NCBI GenBank assembly: GCA_035610835.1
Contig: CM069454.1
Location: 68,644,291-68,708,290, forward strand
DNA length: 64,000 nucleotides
DNA from: Ophiura sarsii
Taxonomy: Eukaryota; Echinodermata; Ophiuroidea; Amphilepidida; Ophiuridae
Direction of reading: 5' to 3'
Part shown: one piece after another, positions 1 to 47,090 of the stretch
Layout: each line of letters starts with the position of its first letter
Numbering within the stretch: the stretch's first letter is position 1
The notes under the pieces: generated by a model
What the model was told of the DNA's origin: nothing
Seen by the model: the letters and a program-made list of their open reading frames with translations, nothing else
Database searches by the model: none
Translations under genes and position numbers: made by a program

Positions 1-187
1 CCCCTGTACATTAGTGAACATAACAAACATAAGTAGACGGGCCTATGTACGGAATACTCTGTGATGAAAATCAAGAAGAAAAAAGTTAATAAATTCCCAA
101 TGGAAGCAGATTTCCTTTTAGTAAAGTTCTGTGATGTTTTTTATGCAAAATACGGTGACGATAGATTTATAAGTCCAGTGACGTATT

Positions 188-447
188 CAGGCCTGTAAGA
201 AGGGGGGGACGATGTTGGCGATCGCCCCCCCCCCCCCCCTTTGAAAATCTTCCCCGGAAAATGTGTACACAGATGAAAAAATTTCCCAAAATGCAATATT
301 CTTTGCTACAAGCTTGTTTAGAGCCAAAATGTACCTCGATCGTGCAAAAAATAGGTGCAAATTCGAAAATTTTCGCGCATATTTGACTCACATTTTGTTT
401 GTTGTTGAAAACGCCCCCTCTTTGAAAGAAAGTGTCTTACGGCCCTG
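188..447. mobile_element. MITE, CAGGCC(T)GTAAGA family, copy 1
   Basis: About 260 bp with imperfect terminal inverted repeats: CAGGCCTGTAAGA at the left, TCTTACGGCCCTG at the right. A second copy with the same interior is at 14711-14983. Includes a C-run at 226-238. No clear target duplication here. Confidence 0.7.
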
Positions 448-1019
448 GTCTTTCCTGATAAATCAAACTTCATAACAGAACAAAAAGTGTTAACATTTGC
501 AAGAGATCCCATAGGCCCTAATTTGCTTTAATTTACCAGTTCGGAATTAAACAGATGTAGCGCATCCCAAACGACTTGGTTTGGCAATGTTAATCATGAA
601 TAATTCGACTTTATTTCTCGACTATGCGAGTCGGCAATTGACTAACATTTGAGAACTAAACGAAAGCTTAAAGCTCGCATTACCAATATGTTCCTTGAGT
701 GGGAACACTTTCATCCTTATTTTATCCACGTTAATAATGAATATGGTAGAAATCTTAATTTATTACGTTTGTGCTATGGTATATTATAAGAGGTGCGTAT
801 TTAATCAAAATTGTCATGTTATCTTTTACTTTAAAATAATATAAAGACTCGGCCTTTTCACATTACGAAGTAGGTTAAGTGAACCTGACCAATAGCTGGT
901 CTGAGTTACAACAAGCTTATGTTTAGCATATATGCTAGCCCATTTATATCAACTGGTAACCATTAGAGATACGCCCTTGTGGCAATATTAAAGCCCTCGA
1001 TTTTACTACTTTTTTTCAG
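448..1019. other. Non-coding stretch upstream of visible exon 1
   Basis: AT-rich. I looked for an upstream coding exon or hydrophobic leader able to precede exon 1 and saw none. It is probably intron. Confidence 0.5.
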
Positions 1020-35484
<34,465 letters not shown>

Positions 35485-36372
35485 TATCAGAATAAGTCTC
35501 CATGTAGTTCTAGTATTGGATCTAATAGAATACCCTAGAAAGCAAATATTAGATTTTCAAGTTGGTTGTGAAATTAATTGATATTGATGTCAATGTTTTT
35601 TTACCTCAGACACACAAACAACTCATACACTTTTTTCAATGTTAAACATAATCAGTCTAATTTTATTCTGAATCTGTCTTTCTGCATTTATATACACAAT
35701 AATTCTCAGGAACAATATTTCACTATGTACATTTATGTATACTTATTATAATAATAACTGACTGAATCAAAACTGATTAACCATTGATCTTACAGTTATT
35801 GTTTATACTCCCCCTATAAAGGATGCATTAAAGTATTCATGCACAGGCTTTCTATATAGGGGAGTACTGAGTATAACTAGAACAGTAACATATTAGAACT
35901 GGGCTATTCTAGTTACAGCTCTTACTCCCCTATATATAAAGCACACACTTTGCATCCTTACTTTCCATAGGGATTCAGTGGATATGATGTAATTACAATT
36001 GTCTGATCCCCTCAACAGAATCCAATGAATATTTCATTTACAAATTGTATTACATATTATTTGGAATCTTATGACATTTGATTCAAGTTTACTATTATGC
36101 AAATCACCAAATACTGACTGCCCCAAATGGGGTTTTCAGATTTTGTTTTTGTTGTAAATTTTGAGAACAGATACTTTTCTTGAAATGAACAACTTGTGAA
36201 ATGTTTCTATGGTTGGGATCCATTTACTTTGCTGTATATAATTTTACACATGTATGCTACAATGGACATAACAAAATACAGTATGATTACAAGGAAAATG
36301 TAAGTAAGGTTCACAGCCATTATCAAATTCCTGGCATCATGGTTACTTTGCTGCCAGGGTACTGTAAGGTAC
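35485..36372 (+). other. Probable 3' UTR and downstream sequence of the receptor gene
   Basis: AT-rich. I found no canonical AATAAA close to the stop codon, so the transcript end is not placed. Two related motifs, CTCCCCTATA-like, are inverted around 35810-35935. Confidence 0.4.
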
Positions 36373-36374
36373 TA

Positions 36375-36999
36375 AAGTGCTCAACAAAAGAAAGTCATAC
36401 ACTTTGTTTAGGTCATTTAAAGTAACTCTCGATTATTTTTTTACCAAACAGGCTAGATAGACATGTGGATGAATCTTTTAGGCACATTTTGATACCAAAC
36501 ATAACACCTAACAACAAAGATAAACCATGATTAGCATCATTTATAGAAAATTAGTCACTTTTTTAAAAGTCACATTTTCAATGCACTACGCGGAAGAAAA
36601 CACCAATTGTTAACAAGCACATAATGCCCTTTATGTTCGGAATCAAATATCCCGCTCACTAAGTGTACACCCAGCGCAAGGTAGTGTACACGGCTGTGCT
36701 GTGTGATCGATTGCCCGCCGGTCAGGCTGGTTAATAACAGTGTCATACACGGGGTGAACCCTCGCACACACACATTTTCCTCCCGTGTAGTAATTGAAAA
36801 TGTGACTTTTGAAAAGTGACTAATTTTCTTTAAATGGCGCTAATCATGGTTTATCTTTGTTGCCAGGTATTATATTTGGTATCAAAATGTGCCTAAAAGA
36901 TTCATCCAAATGTCTATCCAGCCTGTTTGGTAAAAAAACAATCAAAAGTTACTTTAATTGACCTAAACAAAGTGTACGACTTTCTTTTGTTGAGCACTT
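36375..36999. mobile_element. Foldback MITE with TA duplication
   Basis: Flanked by TA; ends AAGTGCTCAACAAAAGAAAG and CTTTCTTTTGTTGAGCACTT. Arms of roughly 230 bp, mostly matching, surround a short unique centre (about 36610-36770). No coding capacity. The TA target suggests Tc1/mariner mobilisation. Confidence 0.82.
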
Positions 37000-37016
37000 T
37001 AGATGCAAAGTACCTA

Positions 37017-37655
37017 CATGTATATGGGTAATGCTTAGGTAGTGAGGTACCTTGCTACCTATATGGGTAATGCTTAGGTAGTGAGGTACCTTGCTACCTA
37101 TATGGGTAATGCTTAGGTAGTGAGGTACCTTCCTACCTATATGGGTAATGCTTATGTAGTGAGGTACCTTGCTACCTATATGGTAATGCTTGGGTAGTGA
37201 GGTTACTTTGCTACCTATGTGGGTAATGTTTAGGTAGTGAGGTATCTTGCTACCTATAGATGGTGTGACCGGTGACGTAGTGCCCGGCAGTATGTGTGCG
37301 CACCTACAGGGAATGTGCTTTAATTCACACTTGATTGATCATTACTTACCATGCTTACGGTGTAATAGTGCAGTAGTCATGGTCTGCATCCCTAAGCACA
37401 ATGAGAGACCAGGTACTAAATCTTGTTGCCCGGCAGTATGCGTACGCACCATAAGGGCATGTGCTTTTAAAATTGGCGCTCAGTGATGTGTGTTTTGCTT
37501 TCAAATAGTATGATGTATGCAGTAGTCATGGACTAGTACCTCTAGCATGTCTTTAGACCAGGCGCTAATCAATTTGTAAACACTACTGATGTAAAAAACG
37601 TTCACCTCATCTATATGGGTAATGCTTATGTAGTGAGGTACCTTGCTACCTCGCT
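37017..37655. repeat. 39-bp minisatellite with outlying copy
   Basis: Six units containing ATGGGTAATGCTTAGGTAGT and GAGGTACCTTGCTACC at 37017-37262, and one further unit at 37612-37652. Two related GTGCCCGGCAGTATG / TTGCCCGGCAGTATG segments lie between. Confidence 0.82.
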
Positions 37656-38600
37656 ACCAACAGATGCGCGCCATCAAAAAGAGACGCATCAGGCGCCTGT
37701 ATGTGCGTTAAAACGTTGCCTGAAAATACCTGCAGATCACACGGTGACCATGGTCAAAGTCCGTTAGTGCTCGGCCTTTGAGTTGCACACTAACTCTTCT
37801 ACTACTGCTCCGCTACTTTGGTTGTTCTACAGGGTGTATCAGAATGAACTGTACCAAGGCAATATGATTTATTACGGTATGAATTTGATTGATATTGTTC
37901 AAACCGTTTTCACATATATCTTGCGCAAACGCCCAGCTTTCATAAGAATTTTAAATTTTGAAAATCAGACATTTCTGATGGAAAATACAGACTTTCTGGT
38001 AAAGGTGGTAGATTTTAATTTTGGTCGAAATGATCAATTTAAAAAATATGTGAAATTACTAACCCTACCTGAGATATCCATCCGTTCACAAGACCGGTAT
38101 CTCAACTTTTCACATCACTTGTATAACTATTTATTATTTGCATACTTCTGTGGGTGAAATTTGGAGATAAATTTTGATTTTTAATCAGCAAATAAACCGG
38201 GATTCATTATGCTTGAGTGGTTTTAACTTTCCTTTCTTTGGTGGGAGTTTTAAATATTGCTTATGTGGTGTGGGCTACATTGTTTGAAATGTTGGGGGTA
38301 GTGGTAGAGAGGATTGATTGAAATTGAAAACATGTTTTTCATCGATTTTCGATTATGTCTTGCTACACAAGAACAAAAAGATATCTCAATGATATTAACA
38401 TTTAATATAAGAAACATGTTCACCTTTATATTGCAGGTGTTTAAATTTAAAACAATAATCCTTTTGTATTTTTTATGTATTTTAGTAACATGGTACAGTT
38501 CATCCAGTTCTCATACAGGTATTTTAATACTTTTTTAAAGGTATGCTTAAAATATTTTAAAGGTGTGCTTAAAAGCATACACTAACTGGACATACAGTCA
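37656..38600. other. AT-rich stretch without recognised gene
   Basis: A 124-codon open frame on the + strand from 37783 has no recognisable motif and AT-driven composition; I do not call it a gene. Confidence 0.4.
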
Positions 38601-38608
38601 CTGACTGG

Positions 38609-38927
38609 CAGTGGCGTAGCTAGGATTTTTTCAGGGGGGGGGGGGGGGCAAGGTTACGAAAATCTCGTAAAAGGGTATTTGTTTTGCAGTCAGCTCAGGA
38701 AACTTGAGAGCAGGAGGGGGGGGGGGGGTGGTAAGGGCATGTTTTCTCCAAACCACGGCGAAAAATGGTCCTTGTAAATGGTTATTATAATGCAAATATG
38801 CACTACATTCGGAGAGTGGGGCGGGGGCACAAATAGGGCTGGGGGAGGGGGTGAGGTGGCGGGGAACAAAGGCCTTATTTTCTGTCAGGGGTGCATTCCC
38901 TCCCCCTTCCCGGTAGCTACGCCACTG
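38609..38927. mobile_element. hAT-like MITE with 8-bp duplication CTGACTGG
   Basis: Ends CAGTGGCGTAGCTAG and GTAGCTACGCCACTG, flanked by perfect 8-bp copies CTGACTGG (38601-38608 and 38928-38935). Same family type as 6071-6326. Interior G-rich, no coding capacity. Confidence 0.9.
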
Positions 38928-39239
38928 CTGACTGGCAGCAAAGTCACTGATGCTGTGTACGTATGGAATACAACTCCTTCCACTACCTGTTGTCTCTAGT
39001 CAGAAGAGCTGGTAACACACAGTAACCTACTCAGGGAAAGGTATCAACCAAGGTGTACTGTATTACATTTCAATATCAGGTTTTATATCAAAAACTAATA
39101 GAAAAATAAAACTAAATATCTCAACTCAGGGTGTTGTACAGATTTATACACATTGTATTTCTAGTTATATTTACAGTGTCTGTTTCAATCACCAAGTTAA
39201 TGTGAACAGCCTATGATTCATACACTCTTAGTAGTATCG

Positions 39240-40045
39240 AACCAATCAGAAAGCAGGAAACTAGAATAAGCAGAGTGCATTGTCTAATTGCACTCCGCGT
39301 ATGCGCCGTACAGTTCGCCCACCACACACATTGTTTTGATTCGTTGTTCAGGCAGCCCTGTTTCGCTGATTTTTACTGCAAACTTGTTAACATGTATCTA
39401 TTTGTTATTAAAGAGATTAAAAGTATGCACAGATTTTTAATTTTGATTTGTATAGTGTCGTGTATGAATTACCGTATTATCCCTATTAAGCGCCCAGGAC
39501 CTTATAAGCGCCCACCCCCTTTTTCTCAGGTGACTTTAAAAATATATACTAATTAACCGCCCACCCAAAAAATAAGCTTACTTATAAGTTACTCACATCA
39601 CACTAAGTCTCGGACTACAAATTGCTTGAAAATAAAGAGGAAATTGTGGTTATTTTAACTTCAGACATACTTGACACATTGTTTGTGATCCAAAAGTGAA
39701 CTTAAACCATGTTCTATGCCTTCAAACAGCAACAGTCTTGGGACGTAAAGGTTGTTGAATTTTGCAACCTTGACGGTCAACAACTTTGTAAATCAGTATA
39801 CAAATAAGCGCCCACCCAAAATGACTTAGTTAACCGCCCTGTGCGCTTAATAGGGATAATACGGTAGGTCAATACATGCGTCCATTTTGTTTCTAGAAAA
39901 AATTAGACAAGTCAATGCACTTGCGCAAATGTTGATATGCTCATAATATACACACATCACCATCAGCGTGTGCGCATTGATTTGTCTAATTCCTTTTGAA
40001 ACAAAACATACACATTTATTAACCTTTAACTATTGTGTGCTACCA
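39240..40045. repeat. Dispersed repeat, copy 1, interrupted by a MITE
   Basis: ACCAATCAGAAAGCAG, GGTCAATACATGCGT, CAATGCACTTGCGCA and TGTTGATATGCTCA occur in the same order at 50280-50700. The right half is an imperfect hairpin (GGTCAATACATG ... TTATTAACC). Here it contains the insertion 39472-39864, absent from the other copy. Confidence 0.75.
39472..39864. mobile_element. MITE with TA duplication, CCGTATTATCCC ends
   Basis: Ends CCGTATTATCCCTATTAAGC and GCTTAATAGGGATAATACGG, flanked by TA. Interior has repeated ATAAGCGCCCACCC motifs near both ends. The insertion point lies inside a repeat whose second copy (50280-50700) lacks it. Confidence 0.87.
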
Positions 40046-41640
40046 AAGCGTGCATCTATTGGTGTTAGTGCACATCACATTTACATGTGGATATGCCAAT
40101 AGATGTGTACAGCAAAAAGATAAATAGGAGTGTCAAACATTTAACCTATTTGGTAGTAAACAAGGTATAGCAGACACCAGTTACCATGGTTACATCACTG
40201 TGGACATTGTAGTCTCATGTCAAAACACCTTGTTAGCCCAAAATCAAATACAAAAAACCCAGTAAGTTCCTTGGTGTACTATTTTCTTTCTTGTTGCTGT
40301 GTGAACACTCCCTTGGTGTACCATTCTTGTTGCTGTGTGAACGCTCCCTCCCTTTTCAGCAATGATCATTCCACCAATTCAAAAATAGCTGTTGTGTAGT
40401 AACCATGGTAACCATGAGTGAATGAGTTGATCGGAGCATGGCTGTTAACTTGGTTTAAAATTTGCTGTTTTTCACATCAAAATATCCACAACTTGAGCAA
40501 TTGGAATCACTAACAAATGAGATATCAAAACATGTATCAACATATTATAGTTTAAATTGTTTCACATCATTGTTTGTGTGACTCTGTGGTTATGCACACC
40601 AACCACTATACTCTATTTGGCTTCCTCTGGACAGTGACATAACTTAACAGACGCAGCTTTTACGCACCCGTATGTATCTTCCGTCTTTCAACGATCGTGT
40701 GTATTCGCCAGCGCCGCGAGTAGGCGCGCGCGTTTTGTGCTGCAATAAGTAGAATACGCAGTAACTTCACTGTCTCGTGATGGCCAAATAGACTATAGGC
40801 ATTGCGTCAGTTAACATGTCAATATAATATAGGCCTACACATTATCATACAGTATTTTATTCATGTACAGATTTTCTTTTAAAAACATTTACAAACTCTA
40901 CCTTTATGATTTACTGTCAAGATGGACATTTTCACACCTTTAATTTTTCACTCACTTTTCTCACTCATTTTAAAATAAGAGTACTTGAAAACTATTCAAA
41001 CACTGTCATTTTAAAACAATTCTTTTTGTTGCTAAAACACAATATATGTCATGTTTAACATACTCGAAGAAAACAAAACGCCCAACATCATTATGTTCCA
41101 CTGCCTAACCACTTTTATAACAGCGATTTAGCTATTGGCCGGTCATACAGTCTCCAATTCCAGATTAGGCAGGCCAGTGGTCATGTCCTAAAGCATTATT
41201 TGGATGAACATCCCACTGGGTTTGCTATAGTCAACAATGACAACAGAATTACAGCCTGAAAAACAGACACTTTATGGCCTCTGGGTCTTTGGTCCATAAT
41301 ACAAAGATGTTAACGCAGAGGAAAATAATGATGATTTGTGCATTTATATTATCAAGCCAGAGTTCCAATGAACTATTAATGTAGTATGAAACTGTCGACC
41401 TTTACAATAATTGATATACTATAGCTCTACAATTTGTTAACTACATATGAATACATATTAACATATTTGAATATTTTGAGTCTAGAAACGATGAGGGATG
41501 GCATTTGACCTGTGGATACATTGACTTGATATGAATATTCATGACCAAACTCTTACACACATATGTTGCTGGAGTTAGAGACCACTTTATTGACGAGATA
41601 TATGCAGTTGTTATATCTCTGCGCGAAAAATAATCCAAGC
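40046..41640. other. Non-coding stretch without recognised features
   Basis: AT-rich, with short local duplications (TTCTTGTTGCTGTGTGAACR near 40290-40345). No exon or element ends recognised. Confidence 0.4.
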
Positions 41641-41662
41641 GTAGATCAGCGTTCGCGTTAAG

Positions 41663-41861
41663 TGGTTGCCCGGTTGCCCGGGACACCCAAAATTAGCACC
41701 GGGCAACCAACATGTACTTATTTGGTTGCCCGGTGGGCAACCAATTTTTTTACAAGAAGTGAAACACTTAACACATGCATTTAAATATTTTACAGAACGG
41801 GCAACCAAAAAATCTGCCGGGCAACCATAATTTCCTGCTTGGTTGCCCGGCGGGCAACCAG
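41663..41861. repeat. Inverted GGTTGCCCGG / CCGGGCAACC repeats
   Basis: At least four hairpin-like units, e.g. GGTTGCCCGGTGGGCAACC and GGTTGCCCGGCGGGCAACC, with single arms between. A frame across it is an artefact. Confidence 0.7.
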
Positions 41862-42154
41862 ATTTTTTTCCTTAATTCGGACGCTGGCGTAGATGCATAA
41901 TTGTTGCCATATTCACACAATTTTGGCTGCACGCAAGCATGATCATGCATATGATGCACAGTTGTTGCATCCATGTGCGTGCACACCCTTCTGTATTAAT
42001 TCCCTGCTGTAAGGAGGCTCATCAATGTGGAGCTGATCAAACTATTGGAGTCAGATGTGTGTGAGAGATTAGTTTGTGATAAGTGCCAGCCTGTATAAAT
42101 TGAATTGTTCACAGCTGTTTTCTTTAAGGAAATATGTTATTCTACAAGAATGTT

Positions 42155-42252
42155 TTGGGAATAGGGAGTACCCTTCTAAACAACAGGTAATCTATCACCA
42201 GGGAGTACCCTTCTAAACAACAGGTCTATAACTAGGGAGTACCCTTCTAATC
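42155..42252. repeat. Short tandem repeat AGGGAGTACCCTTCTAA, 3 units
   Basis: Three copies separated by ACAACAGGTCTAT-like spacers; GGGAGTACCC is itself nearly palindromic. Confidence 0.7.
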
Positions 42253-42919
42253 TATCAATACACAATTAAGTGTTTGGAGCCACAAGGCCCTATCTACAAT
42301 GGCTGCCATGTGTAAGGTTGTATTTTTTACAAGGTTGCATCGTATAGCTCCAGAAGTGTATATCATATGGCAGCTATTACAGATAGTGACCTTTCACATC
42401 ACTAGGTATCTCAACAAAAAGACCATATCTGCAATAGCTGCTCTGAGTTCCATGCATTTAGTTAATACCAATTGCTCAGCATATAACAACTGACAGCAGC
42501 TATACAGATGCACTCCAAACTGCATATGACTAAATACAACAATGTTCAACCCTTGTTGAGGTACATTTGAGGTACATTTTTGTGTGAAGAATATACCCCC
42601 TTATTCTCATTTCCACAAAATCTATGTTTCAACATATACCCTAAGACAGGCCTGCCCTAAGACGATTATAAAATGTACAACACTTCCTTACAACAACACA
42701 TACGATGTTAACATTTACGATGTCAACATTTTTTCTCATTTTATATAAAACTGGAAGCAATAATGGATAAAAACAACACATAAGTTACTTGTTTTGGCTG
42801 TTTTTGGTGTCATTAGTTTGTTGCATTGTAACATATTAAAGGGACTCTTCTATTTTCTAAATCGTATTCAGGCAATAATCCTGGGGAAGGGGTGGGACAC
42901 TTATGTTTATGCCTGTTTG

Positions 42920-43067
42920 CAAGTATCCAAACTCAAGATGGAGCCATGAACACTGGGGAGGGGGGGGGGGGGGGGGGGGGTGGGGAATTATTATATAATG
43001 GAATGCTCCAGTACTGGTTTTATGCCTGTTTGCAAGTATCCAAACTCAAGATGGAGCCATGAACACC
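42920..43067. repeat. Direct repeat pair around a G-tract
   Basis: A block of about 42 bp (GCCTGTTTGCAAGTATCC ... GGAGCCATGAACAC) occurs at about 42921 and 43023 with a 20+ G-run between the copies. Confidence 0.8.
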
Positions 43068-43201
43068 AAATTGAAAGCTACACTTGGTCAAGTTTTACTC
43101 AAGACAACATTCTGCTTTCAGAAGTTGAGTGTCAGACAAATGTGTGTGCATGATATCATGATAAAGGGACTGGCCAAATATTGTAATTAATCTGTATTCA
43201 G

Positions 43202-43292
43202 GTTATGGTCCAGAACATCGTTCATCCCAGCCAGACAACGGTGGACACAACTGGGCGTTCATATTGACTTCCGTTGGAAAATCAACTCCATG
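43202..43292 (+). CDS. Possible orphan C-type lectin exon
   Basis: Acceptor CTGTATTCAG and donor GTATAAGT bound a 91-bp stretch whose frame with a 2-base lead reads YGPEHRSSQPDNGG and HNWAFILTSVGKSTPW. QPDNGG followed by a core strand and W is how the sugar-binding end of a C-type lectin domain looks, but the usual D/E-C-V cysteine is replaced by NWA. A second frame is also open. No convincing partner exons found nearby, so it may be a relic of a duplicated lectin or lectin-kinase gene. Confidence 0.35.
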
Positions 43293-44254
43293 GTATAAGT
43301 ATCATTTAAATTTCAATCAGTAACAGTTCATCACATTTGGTTGATACAAACCTTGTACACATAATTTAACCTTGAATATTTGCGAACAAGCCCATGTCCA
43401 GCATCGTCTGATCCAGGGGTTGGTGGAAAAGGGAGTTCATCCCATTGGAGGATATGTATCGGGTTTCATGGATATTGCGGAAAATAGGTTTCCCTTTCAC
43501 AGCTCAGTGAAGTCCATTTTTGGTAATTGCATAATAGGACTTTTAACCAGAATTACACATTTCTGATTAAAGTTGTTTTGCTGTTGTCTTACATTTATAT
43601 CGCTCAGATATTAATTTGGGAACATTTTTTCACAAAAGTAGTCAAATGTTTTTTTTCTTCTTTCAATCTTCAATTTTGGTAGTAGGACATCCCATTTCTA
43701 TATTTATTTTTAGGAGGGAGAGGAGACCCATATATTAAACACCTTATTGGATTTGGCACATGTATATGGAATACTGTAGTATTTTTGAGGTGGTTTAATT
43801 TTTGCTCCATTTTTGAAGATCACACTTTATCCATGAAGTAAAACAAAAGGACAATCAATGTACAGCTTTCACCAAGTATACCACAATGCTATACAAGGTA
43901 CAGATGTATAGTGTCTGAGAAAGTAGTCGCAAAAGTGATATTAACCATTTCTTACAACTTCAACCTATTGATAATTAGCTATAAATATATGTGTGTGAGT
44001 TCAACTGTGATAATATTTGCATATACAGTATCCAAAGGAAAGAATTATGGTTGGGAATCATAATAAATTACATAAAATAACACGTTTAGAAATCAACAAG
44101 CTTATGTTCTTTGCATGGTAAAATAGTTGTTACTAAGTCAACGATGTAGTTCATTAATAGTTGTTACTAAGTCAACGATGTAGTTCATCAATAGCACGCA
44201 ATTTTGAAGGTTATTAACTCAAAATGAGGAGCATTTTTCAAACATTATTCTTAG

Positions 44255-44570
44255 CATCAATTGTGCTACTTTTGAGAAATGGTTCTACTTTTGAGAATTA
44301 ACCCAATTGGGCTACATTTGCAGAATTATTAACCCAATTGGGCTACTTTTGAGAATTAACCCAATTGTGCTACATTTGCAGAATTATTAACCCAATTGGG
44401 CTACATTTGCAGAATTATTAACCCAATTGGGCTACTTTTGAGAATTAACCCAATTGTGCTACATTTGCAGAACTATTAACCCAATTGGGCTACATTTAAA
44501 GTATTATTGACAAAAATGGGTTACTTTTGACGATTATCTTCTCAAATGGGCTACTATTGAAGATAACTAT
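44255..44570. repeat. 31-bp repeat with AACCCAATTGGGCTAC core
   Basis: About nine imperfect units: TTAACCCAATTGGGCTACAT plus TTGCAGAATTA, alternating with a shorter CTTTTGAGAA variant. The TTGGGCTAC word recurs singly at 45995-46065 and 57700-57800. Confidence 0.8.
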
Positions 44571-46199
44571 TACCAGTTCAATAATTTCTTGATTATTTCA
44601 AACAGTTCCCAACAAGCATCCTATGTGCATACCATAACAGCTGTGTAGTGTAATGTGCGCGTGTTATGGCATGCAGTTCATCATTACACTGAGCATTGTG
44701 AGTTCAACATTGGGATGAATGCGAGTGTGACGCTCATGAAATTATTGAACTGATTATAGCCAAAATGATCACCCACTATTTACTCTCTCACAAGTTTTAT
44801 AGACCTATACAATAATTATCTACATTTTTAAAATAATGTGATTTCTTTACAACTATACAATCTATACTAATATAATGGTGGTATTTCTAATATTATTTGC
44901 ATGTACATTATTGAATCCACATAAATCTTTATAAATAAAATAAACTATACTCTAAATAAATAAGGCTTAAGTTGGTTTGTCTCAAAAACACCCTCGGGAA
45001 TGCAATGAATGAAAGATCTACACTTTGTTCATTTTACTCTGTGCAGTGACATCAGAGCCTATTTGAGTATAGCATTTGTTTGTGTGGATACTTACACATT
45101 TACACAGTGCATAACAAATGGTATACATACTGACATCACAGCACAGATGAATCAAATATAGACCTAGCGAGGGCGCCCTTTGAGACATGATTCTTTTTTG
45201 CCTTTCAATCTATTTCATATGTATAAGTCTACAGTAACAGATAGGGTAATAAGCCAGTTATAGTTAGGCTCATGTGTGTATACTCATATTATACAAATAA
45301 ATACAGATGGGGAAATCAAGACTAGCACACTGGTATAATACTAGCAAGGTGAAATACGTCTATGATACAAATCTATACGACAAGAAAAATCAGGGTTGTC
45401 CCTCCCTGCCGCCCTCAAATTTTGAAAACCTCGAAAAAGGTGGGGTTTTATCAAAATGTAGTTGCAGACAATATTTCCTTTTGATTTATTCTGGCATGTA
45501 GTGCACAATGTATTGCAAAATGTGTCCTTTCTCAGCGGATTTAAACTTTTTTTAAAAAGTGAAGCAACAGTTGAAACGTCCTCAGCATTGCTTTATAAAA
45601 TGTATGTGAAATTCACTTTCGTACCCACTTTGTTGCATGGCATTTACAAAAACAAACTGTGAACTATAGCATATACCTGTTGGGCATTCAGTTTTCTGGT
45701 TTATTGTGTTACCGTTTTTGGCAAAATTACAAGTAATAACTCAAATTCTAACAATATGGGTTGGTTTTGGCTTGAGAAGAGGGTTGTTTTCATTGAGCTT
45801 CTATTTGATAAAGTAGTCTTACCAGCTGCACATTGAGGACAACCAATGATTTTTCTTAGCTTTAAAATCTATGAAAGAAAATAATTTAGTTATATATTTA
45901 TCCACACAACACGGTTACTTACTGGCAGTCAGTTTTACCACACACACGATTAAGTAGCCCAACTGAGCTTTTTCTTTAGACAAAAGAGTGGAATTAATAT
46001 GCCACATTTGTAAATTGGGCTACTTTACATCATTGAATGGGTTCATACTCGTCACAAAAATGGGCTACTTGTTATCATAAAATGATCGAGCTAGCTGGGC
46101 CAATACCTTGGTAACAGTTGGCAAGTTGACAGATCAACTTTGGAGACACACAACTGTTGCCCATGTGATACCCATGCACAAATCAAAGTGACCCATGTA

Positions 46200-47090
46200 A
46201 TACCTACATAATGTCCATGATAATACTCTTTGCTACTCATGTGATACCCATATGATACCCATGCAATATACACAAGAGCTTCTCATGTGATACTCACAAG
46301 AACTACCCATGTGATACCCACAAGAGCTGCCCATGTGATACCCACAAGAGCTGCCCATGTGATACCCACAAGAGCTGCCCATGTGAACTACCCATGTGAT
46401 ACCCACAAGAGTTGCCCATGTGATACTCACAAGAACTACCCATGTGATACCCACAAGAACTACCCATGTGATACCCACAAGAACTACCCATGTGATACCC
46501 ACAAGAACTACCCATGTGATACCCACAAGAACTACCCATGTGATACCCACAAGAACTACCCATGTGATACCCACAAGAACTACCCATGTTATATCCATGC
46601 AATATTCACAAGAGCTACCCATGTGATACCCACAAGAACTACCCATGTGATACTCACAAGAACTACCCATGTGATACCCACAAGAGCTGCCCATGTGATA
46701 CCCACAAGAGCTGCCCATGTGAACTACCCATGTGATACCCACAAGAGTTGCCCATGTGATACCCACAAGAACTACCCATGTGATACTCACAAGAACTACC
46801 CATGTGATACCCACAAGAGCTGCCCATGTGATACTCACAAGAACTACCCATGTGATACCCACAAGAGCTACCCATGTGATACCCACAAGAGATGTCCATG
46901 TGATCCCCATATGATACTTATGCAATATCCATAAGAGCTGCCCATGTGATACCCACAAGAGATGCCAATGTGATACCATATGATACCCATTCAATAACCA
47001 CAAGAGCTGCCCATGTGATACGCATTCAATATCCACAAGAGCTACTAATGTGATGCCCATGTGATACCCATACAATAACCATACGGTAAC
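46200..47090. repeat. 24-bp minisatellite ACCCATGTGATACCCACAAG
   Basis: About 30 units; the core (46280-46900) is regular with AACT/AGCT ends, and the flanks carry diverged units. A roughly 340-bp block is repeated as a whole (the GCCCATGTGAACTACCC variant recurs at 46378 and 46710). The 24-bp period keeps frames open on both strands, so the long frames here (up to 300 codons, minus strand) are not genes. Confidence 0.93.

Noticed and set aside
37783..38157. 124-codon frame in AT-rich sequence
   Set aside because: No motif, AT-driven residue composition, no splice context.
43372..43566. Open frame with HRLIQGLVEKGVHPIGG as the next exon after 43202-43292
   Set aside because: Joining by any plausible splice phase from 43292 runs into a stop or the wrong frame, and no family is recognisable.
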